From NCBI GenBank assembly GCA_008921705.1, contig VFFE01009165.1:1369183-1433182 (forward strand): a stretch of 64,000 bases of DNA. The letters are read 5' to 3'. The DNA comes from Burhinus oedicnemus (lineage: Eukaryota; Chordata; Aves; Charadriiformes; Burhinidae). Below are positions 39,026 through 53,100 of the stretch, piece by piece (positions within the stretch are counted from its first letter, which is position 1; every line of letters begins with the position of its first letter). A program made the position numbers and the translations under genes. Under the pieces are notes generated by a model, which was not told the origin of the DNA, did no database searches, and saw only the letters and a program-made list of their open reading frames with translations.

Positions 39026-40365
39026 TTGGTTTTCCCCAAAAAGACAGGATAAGCTCCTCCCCTATAAATGATTCACACCTCTGACCTAATAAGTCTTGAA
39101 GAAAATGTAAAGGTGAGATTAGGTTCAACACGTTCACTCTGGTACACAAACACTGGATCCTTTTTGCTGAGCATTACATAGACAAATATATTCGCATTTC
39201 CTTGTTGTATGCCCTGCCTATTGCCTTGGAGGGTAGATGACAGGAAAGGACAGCCAAAGGACATTTGCAGGGAAAAGGAGGCTGAAACCTCCTCTTCTGT
39301 TGAACATTTTCTCTCCTATTTTCTCTAGACTTTCTCATCGCTTTTCTCCAAAAGATTCATTAAAGCCAGAAACTAGTTCAGTAATTAGTTAAGGGGGTTT
39401 TGTCACATTATATGCCAGGTATTAGTATTTCACAGAACAACCGGTTTTGTCTACTTATTTCCACCCTATGGTTCCTGACCACTGAAGGTTTTGACACAAG
39501 TAGACTAAAACAGTATTGTAATCCTGTAAACTTAATCCACTTTGTGTTGTACTGAAGATTAACTGTATTACATTTTAATCACAGCAAGGAAATGCATGTC
39601 AAATTAGAGTCTGAAAAACAGAGGCTTAAAATGTTCTCATATTCTTATCACTGCTTTAAAATATGTATCGTCAGGAGACTGGATCCTACCACCTTCAGCA
39701 CCTTGCGTGTGCCATCTTCTAACCAGCCAGTCCAGATTCTTTACGGATCATTTTGCTTAGCTGTACAGTGGGATTACATTCCCCAGCCGTTCTCAAAGAG
39801 CACTTGAGATACAGAGGTTAAAGTAAGTGCTTGGTACAATTATAATACAGAAAAAGATCTACCACAGCCCTAATGAAAAAAGAGAAAGCAAAGACATGCC
39901 AGTCTGAAGCCCGTGTTTCACACACGTATGCTTCTCTATGGAAATGTTGCAACTATTTCTAAGGACACACATGTCGTTCTTATGCATAAGAAATGCTGAA
40001 ATGTAAAAGCCTGTACTCAAATCAATACAGCTGAGTTCATAAAAGCCCAGAGGTAGTTTTTAATGATTAGAAGAGGTGCTAAGATATTAGGGCTACAAAA
40101 GAAAGGGGGTTTTTACTCTTTCCCAAGTCTTCCTAAATCACAAGAAAAAAAATAATCCAGCTTTTAATAAGTGCTACAAAGCCTGTGATTGATACATTAA
40201 GAAAACCAAGAAAATTTGAAGTAATTTAATTTAGATTTTGAGCTACTATTCCTGTCCAACTATTGCAGAAAAATTCTCTCTATACTGGTACCCAGTCAGG
40301 ATAATGGTAGCCTATGCCTTCCATTCAAGTTGTACTAGAGGATATATAGACTGATTCTGCACCTC

Positions 40366-40383
40366 TTTTTTTTTTTTTTTTTT
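40366..40383. repeat. Poly-T tract (T18)
   Basis: Uninterrupted T18, about 800 bp upstream of the ANXA10 start codon. Confidence 0.95.
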
Positions 40384-40860
40384 GAGAAAACTTTGTATTT
40401 TCTCAATGGTTTATCACAATAATAGTTATCATTAACAGAAAAAATACATGGTATTACCTATGAAAAATGTGGGTTTGCCATCAGTTGGATAGTTTGGATT
40501 CTGTATAAGTCTTCAAACAGAGCAATGTTACAGGATTTTTAATCAGCTCTTGGCAGGATTTTGCAAATTGTAACTTGTGTGTAAAGACCCTCATCTACAC
40601 GGTTTCACTGAGGCCCAAGGATCTGCCCTTATTACTCCAGGTAACATGCAACGGGTATAAAGCATCTTCCCATGCGTGCCAGGTACAAATAGTTATTAGG
40701 AAAAGTGAGGAGCTGAGCAATATCAGCACAAGGGAAAAAGGAACTAGACCAGACCCAATCTGAAAAGTAAATCATTAACACAAGCACCTTCTGTAGGTGA
40801 GCATTTCATTCTGTGACTAGCTGAATTCTGATTCTTAAAATCAACACAGCAGAACAGAGC

Positions 40861-41156
40861 CTGTCGTGCTCATGACTCTGTTTACTTACGTTATAATCAT
40901 ACTTATTCACATATGATTAATGACTAAGCATACAGTGAATATATAAAACTCGAGGACATACAGTACCAAGCGGTGTTCCTGCTTCATTGTTACCTTGGAG
41001 CTTAATGTACTTGGTATCGGTTTGATTGGATGGTTTCTCTCAATTCTCCAAAACAGAATAAGAGTTAACTATAACAATTGAGTTTACTGAACTGGTAGTT
41101 TTATTCTAAGAAAGCTACTATTTTAATCTCAACAGAATTTGAAGACTTTTATCAAA
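40861..41156 (+). promoter_or_regulatory. ANXA10: Candidate ANXA10 core promoter and 5' UTR
   Basis: A TATA-like box TATATAAAA lies at 40940-40948, which would place a start site near 40970 and give a 5' UTR of about 185 nt. A forkhead-type TGTTTAC is at 40879-40885 and an HNF1-like GTTAACTATAAC at 41064-41075. There is no CpG island. A TATA-type, CpG-poor promoter suits a tissue-restricted gene. Two short upstream ORFs (41005-41025 and 41030-41068) would be in the leader if this start is right. All motif calls are by eye, and an additional upstream non-coding exon is possible. Confidence 0.35.
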
Positions 41157-41174
41157 ATGTATTGTGGAGATTAT
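41157..41174 (+). CDS. ANXA10: ANXA10 coding exon 1 (start codon, six codons)
   Basis: The 18 coding bases translate to MYCGDY, against MFCGDY at the start of human ANXA10 (from memory). They are followed immediately by the donor GTGAGT at 41175-41180, in phase 0, which is the phase exon 2 needs. The ATG has A at -3 (tcaaaATG). The upstream limit of the exon is unknown. It could run back to a start site near 40970 with an unspliced 5' UTR, or begin at 41136 after a plausible acceptor ending at 41135 (atctcaacag), in which case a non-coding exon lies further upstream. Confidence 0.85.
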
Positions 41175-44100
41175 GTGAGTATAATGATCTGTTCTCTCAA
41201 ATCTTTCAAAACTTTTCATTGCTCTTGAGTTGTCATCATATATGTTGGGATCCATTTTCCTCCACAGGTAGAAATTAATCTCAGGTGAAGTTAATTTATT
41301 TGTGATTTGGGCTAATTCTGGGGTTACTTACAGCATGTACGAAGTGTCTGAAATGAAGATTAAAATATAAAGAATTATCAGTTCCTCTCTTATAATTTTA
41401 GACCTTTTAAGACAAAATAATTTGTCTTTTATCTCTTTGTGAGACTCTGTTTGTGGGTTTTCTATAGTTGCACAAAATTGCATACTATCACCGAATTGCA
41501 TTAAAAACAAAAATGTGAGTTGTTCAGAAGATACTGATTCATGGCATTATTTTGGTGGGTTTATATTTTCACAAGACAGTCTGTAACTGCATAAAGTAAA
41601 TTAATAGCTTTATCATTGCTAAACATTTCATTTTGTTCACAATGTGAAAAATATTTTAAAGCAAAGAAATGCTACCTCTACAAGGGCCATACAGGAAAAG
41701 CTATCAATTATTGTTCCCCATCAATAAAATGTAGCTATGTATTAAATAGTTTCATTAGCTTTCTTCAAGAAAATAAAAGTTCATACTGCAATTTTAAATC
41801 TCCGTTCTGAAAGCTAGTATAGTTATTATTTCATGACAACAAATATGAAATTGCTTTCTGCATCTGGCATACTGATAATTATATTCACTAAGGACTTTCA
41901 TATGCTTTTAATTATTATTAATAGGGATAATGACGCATTCCTCTAAAATGCTTTGCATGTGCATTCCCAATAAATTTACAGATCAATATAGAATTTTCTA
42001 AAGGGTGAGCATTTTTTTCCTTACTTACTTGAAAGCACAATTGCACTAATCATTCCAATCTCATCAATAAATTATTTTGTTCTATAAAATTATATTGCAT
42101 ATATTTGTTTTTCTAAAGTAACAGTTATTGAATGGATTTTACTAATGTGTTTTGTTTTCTGCAATTTGGGATCTTGCATTCTTTACTAGACCAGTTAAGA
42201 ACTGAAAAGGGATTTTCTTCTTTGTTTCTTATTTCCTCTTTTAATTACTATGTTATTAATCTATTCCTGATAATTAAAGGAAGACAGGAAGAATAACTCC
42301 ATCTGACAAAGCTAGTAGATCCATTTCAGTTGGAGACATCAGGAAGTTCAGTTTCTTTTCTTCTACTTATTTATTGAGATCAGTTGTATTTAAATAATTG
42401 ACACTGCATCTGCATATAGTATGTTGCCTGATATTAATGGTAGTACATTATAAAATAACGTATAGAAGAAATTCTTTTGCTTTTAAGTCATTATAATTGG
42501 TAATTATGATATTTTTAATAATTTTGCAATAGTTTGATAGTCTTATCAAAAAATATAATAGATTACACATTAATTCTTAACTGTGGGAGATATTTACACC
42601 AGCTATTTTAGGCTTAATTTAATGTAACCATTCTGCAATAGTCAGCCTTTAGGATCACTTGAGCAGAGAGGGAACTTAAGTTCCTAATTTTGATCCTCTG
42701 AATTGCACCAAAATACTCAAAAATAAATAGTGTGAATACCATCTCTCTATTCCTTCTGCTTCTAAACATACAAAGACACACGGATTAGCCCTTTTTTTTC
42801 ATAATCACAGAAGAGAGCAGAGAAGCAACTGTAGACAATGGAGTGCATATAGCTCTCGGGAAAGACATCAAAACCTGATTACAGGCTTTCTCTGAAAAGT
42901 ATTGTGATGGATACTCAGGTTGGGTAAATTTTTATTCTTTATTCCCATTTCCACGTGTTGTGGGATGGGAAGGGAGCAAACTTAGCGGTTTGTACAAACC
43001 AGCTCACTGGATCCTAACCAGCGGAGCAGACTTCCCTGCTGAGGCATCCAGACAGAATGGGGACACGTAGTGCACAGCCCACGCAAATGTTCTCCCCTGG
43101 ATGTCTGCTGGTTCCTGAAGATAAAGTCGGTCATGGAGCAGTGGCAGTCTTCTCAGATGAGACTCAGCAAAAAAACAGCAGAAAAATCACTCTTTCTAGT
43201 AAATCATAAGAAAGTAGGGCTTACACAGTACTGAGTGGTGAGGCTGTCACATTAACTCTTCTTAAACACAACCTTAGCTTGAGAACAAGTCTTAAAAGCA
43301 CACTTTAGACTTAAAGATATTTTTCAAGGAATCCCAAAACATGAATATACCATGAATTCAGAAGCATAAGCAACATGAAAAAAAGCATTGGAAGTATTAC
43401 TTTCAAAATTTACTTGGTTCTTTACGATTATGTCCTTTATATTTTATGTTATGCATATTAGTAATTACATATGTTATATATTAACAACTGGATAGGATGG
43501 AGTCGCCCAAGATCAAGAATGAGATGTACAAAATGTTAACAGCAGCAATTCTGCCAGATTCGGCAATGCAGAGTGATACCATTACCAGAGATTACATACA
43601 GAAAATGGCTCCCCACAGTACCACAGAGGTAAAAATAACAGAAATTAGATAAGATGACATCTGTGACATCTCCAAAATACACATATAGGGAAACATAGGA
43701 GGCTTTGTAATAACAATTTTCTACGTTTAAAAGTACCTCTTCCATTGCTGTATCATATGCTATTCAAATGAAGTTAACATGTACAATAAAATCACAGTAA
43801 ATCAAAATACTCATGAAATTTTTATTTAATAAAGTTGCACATAAAGGATATCTTTGCAAAAGTATAGCCAGCTCATAGCATGTAGTTAGCTAATAAAGCA
43901 AGCATTTTATTTTAGTAGATATTCACTATGGGAAACATTCAGACTAAGGAGTCTGACTTTGTTTGTTATCAGCAGAATGACTTACTGAACAAATATTATT
44001 AGAAGGTTGTTCATACTTTAGGTTGTTTTTTCCATCACAAGACTGAATTGCCTGAACTTTACACATCATAATTTGATAAAAGCAGCCTCAGCTTTTACTC

Positions 44101-47100
44101 ATACTTTTGCTGAACTGCTTATGGCTTTGGTCAGGACAAGCAGTAACTTCCTTGCTCTCGCACAGGAGGAAGATAGTGTGCAAGGATCACTTTTCAGACT
44201 TATTACAAGTTTTACAGTCCCTTTCCAATCTTTTTTGTTGTTTTGATTCATTCCACTAACACCACACAAACCTGTTCTGTCTGCAAAGCTGTTTTGGAAT
44301 CAGTTCCTTTCAAAAGAGTTAAATGTACATGTGCAAATGCACAGACACATGTATAAAGTGCCCACCTGGATGACCTCTGTGGAAACAAATCTGTGTTTCT
44401 GTAGATGAGGGTATCTTGACATCAGAAAGAGGATAAAATCCTTAAAGTCAAAAATCACTGAATCACCTCTGCAGATTTCTTTGCCTTACCTTTAGGTGCT
44501 TAGATACTTTGTGGGAAAAAGCAAAATATTGTTGATTTTCTTCCTTCTGAATAATAGATATCCTTTTCGTTAGGATGCTGCAGAAGAAAAACAGTATGAA
44601 TTCTCTATGGTCACATGCAGCATTTGGTCTAAACTAACCCATAAAAAGGCCAAATTGGTCTCAGAAATAACTTTCTTCGGCTGCTCTTTGAAGGCAGTTT
44701 CTTTCTAATGCAGAAAGCCCTGCCATGCTGAATACCATGCCTGCAAAGAGTGCTCCAGGAAAATGGTGCATATGTGATGAGGGATGCTAGAATCCAGATA
44801 TCAAAATTAAAAGTCTTTTAAATTGTGGAGTTCATGTTCTTTCAGCAATCATAGCAGACATTCCCCCCCTTGTTTCTTCAGAAAATTTGGCTTTATTTCT
44901 GTGTATTTGTCCATCCATCTGTCCCTACCAGTAACTTTGAACTTGATTCTGAATTTCTATCATATTTGGCAGAGGAATGGCAATCATTTCTGAAGTTTTG
45001 TGAAAGCACTGCTCAGTGGAGGTGAAGGAAACAAATTCTTTTTCCAGTTAAAAAAATGCAGCAGTTTAAACTAATAGCCATTTATTCTATTGGCCTAGCA
45101 TTAGCTAATGCATACTTTGGACTCAGTCACAGGACAAACCATCTTTTATTCAGCCAGTGGTTGACTTGGAAAGGAGCTGATGGATTGTGAATGTAGATAG
45201 AGATTCAAGGAACAAGGAGGGGAAATTAACTGCTGCTGTGGCTGGACAAAGTAGGAATACAGAGTCAAAAGAATCTGGAAGAAACTAGTTGTTACTAGCT
45301 GCAGTGCTCAGAACAATCTGTATCACAAAACAATGTATTTCAAAACAATACATTGTCCTAATATGCACAAAATCCATATTCTTGCACCCAAACTAAACTA
45401 AACTAAATGTGACATTGTTTGACCAGAAAAACACCTATGCATGTACTCGTGAGGATGGATATTTTTGAGTGAAGACAACTTGAAGGAAAACTTTAGTGTT
45501 ACTGTGTCCTGTCCACTGTACCTAATGAATATATCTAAACATATGCAAATCTGGGAAGAGCCACATGAGAATGCATGAGTTTTCACAAGGTTCATTATGA
45601 AGATTGTGGGAACATGCACTGTAGTAGTAATGAGGATACTGCAAGAATATCTGGGAAAGAGAGGAGTTAGGAGATTATTTAAGTTTAACCATCATCTTGT
45701 GTAAAACAAAGCTGTACTGACCTCTACAAAGTTATGTACATTTACACTAACTGAGGACCTAGCCCATATTTATTCTGTATGGTTTTTAGATCAGTATTTC
45801 CTTAAGGCAATATTTAGATACCCCCTCCATCNNNNNNNNNNNNNNNNNNNNCCCCCACCCCCCATTTTTTTTTAATGAATGACTACATCTACCATGAAAG
45901 AACTGCATAATGAGCTGCCTGCACTAACTCTGATCTGGTTCCAGATGCTTAGAAGTTCAGCTCTGCAGTTTCAATGTATGCTAACGTCCCTTTGGAAAGC
46001 TGTAACTACATTCAGATACTGGTGAAATAGTGAACACCTTACCTGCTATAGGATCTGCCCTAGATTATTATAGATAAAACCCATTTAGGGAAGGAATCTT
46101 TTTAATGTGATTAATTTATGACTCGTAAACATAAACTAGCTTGCTGTAGCTTCCATATAGACATTATAGTTAGGCTCACTTAATATCCATAAACAACAAC
46201 TTTATTTTCTGTGTAAGTAACAAAGTCTCTCACTCCTAATAGCCAAAACTCTTAGGGTTGTCACTCATTATACCTCCACTAGTTTCCTGGTTTGGGAAAT
46301 GAAAATGCATAAATAATTGTACATGAAGTTCATAGAGGTTTTATAATGACAATGTAGAAAATTCTTATCAGCATGATAACTCAAATAGTCACATTATGTA
46401 CAGTGGACACCAGTGATCACTCATCATCAATTTGATAATCATCATCAAATGTCAAGTTTTGTGCCTGATCCTGCAAAAAGTTTAGAATTCTTCAAAGTAA
46501 TAACTGGAATTGGTGTACACCCTACAGGATTGTCCCCCAAAGTATGATGCAAGTTTCTTTATCACTCAATCCCACGTCACTGAGAGCAATGGGTGTTTGA
46601 CAATGCTTACTTATTTTTAAAATGTTATTGGAGAAATTCCTGTTCATTTTCGCTTTGAAAAAAATTATAGAACATTTAGATTGAATAGAGGGTTGGCAGG
46701 TCATCTAGCCCAGCCTCCTTACCAAAACAGGGTCAATACTGAATTGAGACCAAGGTGATTAGAGATCTGACCAGTTCAGTTTCTAAAACCTCTGGAGACT
46801 CCACAATCTCTTCAGACAACTTCTTCTACTGTTTGGTTATCTTCACAGTAAAAAATGTCTTCTTCACACCCAGCCAGAACATTGCCTGCTTTTTTTTATG
46901 ACTGTTGCCTTTCATTCCTCATGCACCTCAGTGAAGACCCTGGCTCCATGTTCTTGATGCTCTTCCTACAGGTACTGCAGGGCAGGTGCTGGGTCCCCCC
47001 GAAGCTGTCTCTTCTCCAGGCTAAGTCCAATTCTCTCAGCTTCTCCAGCCTGGGAGACCCTCCACTGTCCATCAACCAGCTCTCCTTGCTTTCCTCAGCA

Positions 47101-50100
47101 GGGTGTAAGACAGTTTTGTTCACTAAGGGCATGGCCCAAAGCTCCCTGACATCAATAAAAAGACCTCCATTGACACTAACTATGAGATTTGGATAAAGTC
47201 CTAGTACTACAAATGTTAAGCGATCAAAAAATGTCCCTGCTGCTCTCAACTTTCAAAAAGATTTCTGTTGCTTCTGAAACACAGTTTCATTTTACTTGTC
47301 TGGGTGGGTTGGAGAGCATTGTATTTAGAAAAATTATATTCAGTGAATGTACCCCTAACTCTTCCTTTGACATCACCAAGACAACCACAATGCAACTTTC
47401 ACTGCTGTGGATTTAGCTTTGCCATGAAGTGTAATTTCTGCTCACAGCAAACAGCAACATAATGTTCATTTTAACTGTGAAACTCAGGATCACAAAGTTG
47501 ATGTGAACATGAATCTTAGATCTTTTATTCCGCCCCCATACCCATGGCTCGCCATCTTCCTAACTTTAGCAGTTTTGTATTTCAGCATCTATGTCAATTA
47601 GTTATTTCGTACTCCAGCGAACCTCTGAATCACTTTTATTTGAAGAAGGCAGACACAGAGCATACTTGGTTTTAGTCTGAAGAGAGAATAATGCCTAGAA
47701 TTTTAGTATTAAGTATACAGTAGTTGGTTCCAGATAAATAATTAAAATGGGACTTCGCTACAGAGGGAAATTCAGCTATATTAAATACAGGGTCAGAGAA
47801 AGCAGTAAGGGCCTGGTCTGCCATCCTTCCAGACAATGGAAATAGTCCCTGACACTTTAATGTAAGATGGTGTGGGTCTTAAAATAGCTTAATGATTAAG
47901 GACACACAGGAGAATTTGAGTATTTTAGTAGACGTCCTCTTTTTAAAAGTTTCACTGATAAAGCCAATTTCAGCAGACTAAATCTGAATTAACATTTAGA
48001 GTTCTGACCAGAAAAGTTTAACTTTAAGAGCCTGATTTTTACAAATCAAAGAAACTTATTTAGTCTGTAGATGAAAGGCTGGAATTGAATTTTTAACATT
48101 ATAAATTATAACCTAAAAGTGCTGAACTACAATTAAACAATAACGACTTCAATTGTCAAACTATTTCTTAAGAACGGGAAAGATGATGTCAGTGCAATCC
48201 TAGCCTTTCCCCCCTGCCACTTAAGCCACTGTTCTGCTGATCCTGTTCTCCTCAATTCTTTTGTCTTTACTGTGTAGCAGTCTCGTGCTCAAGGTGCACA
48301 GCATGCTCCATACTGATTTTTGTCAGTTTACTACTGCTCTTGTTGGGCACATCAGTAATTTTTTTTACGTTGTTCCTATCTAGGGTGGCTTCTGATAAAA
48401 GCATAGATTGGGTTCTCCCCCCCGTCTTTTTCTTTTTAAGAAGATCATCACAGTAATTCTTGATGCTCTGTCTCACAGCAGTTGCCATCTCATGTTTTCT
48501 ATTTTGCAGAGGAAGCCGTAGTGATTCTGCAGGTTTTTATTCACTTTGATTTATGATGTGCTCTCTGGTCCTGTAAAATATTTTCAACTAATCTTCAGGA
48601 GTTATTGCAATGTGATTGCTGCCTCAAAGCTGTTGGAATCTGATGATGGTACCATTGCTATGGCCTTCCTAATAACTCATCCTGATTGATGGGGAGCTGT
48701 TGCTTGAATTACTCAGAACCCTGTTGGACATTTCATTCACTGGAGAGTGTTCAAAGGTTTATTTCTTCTCTAGATAGGTAGCTTTTTTTCTTTGACATAA
48801 ATTTCACTTGATGTTCAGGATCTTCTGGTGGATATTTGGAAAAATTAAATGTATTTTTAAAAATAAACATTCAGTAAGAAAAATCTCAACAGAGGAATGA
48901 CTTAGCATCCCTGTAGTGACCATCTAAAGGCACATGGAAGAAAAGTCATGAGCTCATACTATTAATTTCCCTATGCTTTGCAGAGCATAGGGGAGAAAAA
49001 GGCGTTGTGTAAGCAAAACAGAAATGGCCATAGACTCAAAACTGGCCATCCTGATGTCACAGTCCAATACTCTCTCACCAAGTTCCTTTAGATACTCCAC
49101 CCATAGAGGTTGAAATGCATAATATTAAATTTACTTATTTGAAGATAAGTGATTTTACAGAGGATTTTCAATCTAGCAGAGTAGTACAAAAAGTACTGAA
49201 AACAGAATATAAATGTAATACTGATGAGATCCCCATTACTGGTCTCTATGATATGCTGTTACAATGCTGGGCTTCCCCAGTCACCAGGAAAGAATACATG
49301 GGTTGAAGCCAGCTCAAGCCCTTTGCTCTCTTCCAACTTATTTTACTAGTTGTTTAGTATTTACACTCTGTATTGGGCTGAGACACATATTCACTCCCCT
49401 CATGCTGGTCTAGCTAACTCAGGGAGACATTCATACCCTTATAATAAACCCAGATATAAACACCACCAGTTCATCCACTGAACTGTCAATAGCTGTTTGT
49501 CTATAACAAAGGCCACCATTGGTCCCCTTTGTGTTTAGATAAAATCACCTTTGTTCGCAACAGCTGTGGTCAGTCACAGCCTGCATTATTCCCTGAGCTT
49601 CATGGGCACAGTGCCCTTGCCCAGCTCCTCTGAGCCTTCTTCCATTACAGGGGTTTATTGGTCAGTCACAGCTGACTTCAGTGGAAATGAATGAAGTGAA
49701 ATAGCAATACGTGTAACTACACTCAGGTGTTCAATCAACCCTAAAAATGCCCTGCTTCAAAACAGGGCAGTAGAAATTCTCTAACCAAAGATAATGGAAA
49801 GGAACAACCTATTCCCATGTATTTGCCTGCTCCCTGATCAAAATTCAATCTGTTGTAACTTCATTCAGTTACCAGCTTCTACTGCTCCAGTCCCTCAGTT
49901 TGTACAGCAATGAACACTGCTGCATTTCCTAAGCACATTTAGGCGTGCAAACCCTGTATAATCTTTTGGGGGAAACATGATTTTGTACCCTGGACCCTAA
50001 GTTCTGAAAGCAGAGCCCCAGCTTTCCCAAGGCGAGTGTTGTTTTGACATATTTCCTCATTTTCATGAGGAACGTTGAGCACAAGAACGTTGTAACCACA

Positions 50101-53100
50101 GACGCTTCTAAGATATGACAAGATTGTAACAAATCTTTGCAAAACAGAATGCCTGCCACAACCTCCAGGTTTATCTCTCAGTACAGAAGAATATTATAAG
50201 CATTCAGTCTTGATCAACAACTTAAAACTACACCCTCTCTTCCATGCTTTCACTCCCCCCATAAGATTACACCAAAGGGCATTAAGAGCAGTGGCTTGCA
50301 CAGAAAAGCAACCTCAGATTTCTGCATTGTTTTTGAAGCAAGTTTTTTCCTTCTCACCTGCTGTGTAGCATCTTGTCACCACAGGACAGCAGTGCCACCT
50401 GCCATCACGGCACTAAAGCCCCATCCTCTGTGACAGGTGTATGGATTGTCCACATGGGATTTACTTCAGACAGGCACAGAGAGCACTGCAGCATCCAAGA
50501 ATCAATCCCTGTCTCCACTCAACTATCTACCAATAAATTTCCGTGGCTTTGCCTTCCACGGTAAATATCACACAGCACTCTCAAATTATTTGCTGCTGTA
50601 CAAAAAAAAAAAAAAGACTACAACACACAGCAAGCGGTAGACTATCACTGTGTTATCACACTGAATTCAGACCCAAAATTACCAAAGTTCAGCTCTAAAG
50701 GTTTGGCCCAGACCTGCTTGTGCCCATATTTCAAAAATTCAGTGAAAACAGGTGGAATAAGTTTAATAAGTAATAAAGTCCTGAAGATTTTGACATTAAG
50801 TTCATAAAGTGAATCAGGAATGTTTCTGCAGGCTTGTCAAAGAGTGAAACTATGAAAGCGTTTACAGGAAAAAACTGACATAGGTTGTGATGGGATAACT
50901 CTTCCTAAAGGTTAGACTGTGTAAACACTGCAAAGTAGCAAAGTACTTTCTTCAAGGTACACAAGATTGCAACAATAACTCCGTGAGCTATGCCAGCAGT
51001 AAGACATCATTAGTTACATAGAAATTCCTTCCAAGGATCGTGATAGCATGTACACTGTATATCCTAGATCTCAGTTCAGAGAACTGTTGTATATTGGCAG
51101 AATGCTGAATTTGCTGAAAAACCACACCAAAAATCCAAATATGAGGTACACTGAAAATCCTCATAATACTCTGGGACAAATGTCTTCTGTGGGATGGAAG
51201 ATGAAGCCAAGTACAATGTGTACACTAGAAGAAAATTTTGATTAAATTTTATTTTGTTTAAAAACAAATAAAAGGATGAGAGTTTTTTCCCACAAAGGAC
51301 TTGTATTAAAATAAAAAAGTTGTATTTTATTGTATCTTCTAAAAGTTTTTACCTGAACCTTCATATTTAATTTGGTCCTACTTAAAAACATTGTGTTTTA
51401 AATTAGATCCTGGCTAGGAGACAGGCATTTATTAGATCAAGTTTAATCTACTGATGGTGAGCCTCAAATAATGAGACAGTGAATACTTCATAAAAGAAGT
51501 GTTCAGCAGCTCTGCTGAACCAAGGGAGAATTGAGCACGTTCAAAAATCCTTTATTTTGCCTGAAAGATACATTACAAGGGCTGTATTGAGTTCTTTGGT
51601 CAAAAATTTACAAGCCTGCAAATGTGTACATTCAAATCTGTTTTTTCTGTGATCAATCCTCCATTATATTTTTGCAAATATGCATTCATGCAAAGCCCTT
51701 TTGTTTTGACTGTTTCGTGAATAAAGATATGTATTCAGAAATTATTAATGCTTGCCTCCATTCTGACTGAGAGGCGATATCTACTTCAAAAGCTACTTTT
51801 ACTCATTTTTCGTTCCAAGAACTATGCAGGAATCCACCCTTAAAGCATTCACTAAGTTAGTCACTTATTTCTGATTTTATTGCAATTATCATAAATAATG
51901 AAAAGATCAGTGGGTTAGTGGTTCATTTTGTGACACCATAAACCTGAATGTGTGAAAGGACATACTTTAAGATAACTAATCTTTATGGGAATTGAACCTG
52001 TTCAAAGCTGACACACAGATGAACAGCCAGCACCAGTATTTTAAATTAGACTTGAATAAATGCACCCATCCTACATTTTCTTTCCCCCTCCACCGCCACC
52101 CTTCTGACCAGCGAGGGCTGTGACAGGTTCAGAGAGCACTTAAATTGAATGCCAGATATGCTTATGTTTTCTACCTTTGGTTTAAAGTGCAGGCTCAAAG
52201 TCTTTGAATCTCATATCCGTTACTTGCATCCATTTGCATCCTACTGTTCTTTACTATTATTGCCATCAAAATGTTTTCTCTTTGGCAACCCTAACATAAT
52301 ATTTAACGAGGCATTGGTTTTGGATTTGCTTTGTTTTTTCTCTCAAGACTGATGAGCTTTTTTATGTTTCAGACATTTTGGGAAGGTTGAATTACAGAGC
52401 CAGAAAGCTAAATTTCATTTTTTTTCCTAACTCATAGCATATATCAATATACATATTTGATTTTGCATTCTAACAGTGTCTTCTAGCACTTCTTTCCATA
52501 GTGATTTTGTTTATTATTTGGGGTGGTTTGTCCAGCTGACCAGCCACGGAGCTCAAGCATTTCTGTCTCCTGAGATGCAGAGAATGACGATTGAATTAAG
52601 GTCAGCATTATTTGACGTGCTAGCAAGGGGGAGAAAAAATGGAGCCTCATGTACCATCTGGCCAAACAGCACTCAAACTCCACACTGCTGCAAACAGCAC
52701 GTGCCTAGGAAACTTCTGGTGAACAACAATTGAAGAAGTATGTGTACTGTCAGTAACTAGGATGTCAGGAGGATATAAACTCTCAATTTCTGAGACTACC
52801 TGCAGAGCCCTACCCTAGAGATAAGTTAAATGACAAGTGAGGCCCAGGGTACACAGACAATTCCCACACTGACAAAGGAAAAGAGGATGGAGCATATCTT
52901 AAAGATGAGTCTGCAATTCATTTTAGATACAACAACATGTATCAACCTACAAAAATTGGCATGGTCTCATTGCCTTCTCTATGGCCAGTATTTATCTCCA
53001 TATCTCCAAAAGATTTTTTTTCTTATTATTTTCCTGATTGTTTTAATGAGTATGTATGCACTATGTATTTTATGTTCGGTTGTAAAAGTAGGACCTTGTA

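Larger units (their letters stand above)
36226..40860. other. Intergenic upstream of ANXA10, no recognised gene
   Basis: Contains a decayed CR1 (38885-39025) and a T18 run (40366-40383). Several overlapping short open frames near 36690-37250 have no family signature. No upstream ANXA10 non-coding exon could be defined. Confidence 0.55.

Noticed and set aside
46855..47249. Opposing 113- and 117-codon open frames
   Set aside because: Both largely overlap an old CR1 fragment and carry no ORF2 or cellular motif.
53072..53095. ATGTTCGGTTGT as an alternative ANXA10 first exon
   Set aside because: It gives MFGC rather than M(F/Y)CGDY and has no donor in the right phase, whereas 41157-41174 fits sequence, donor and phase.
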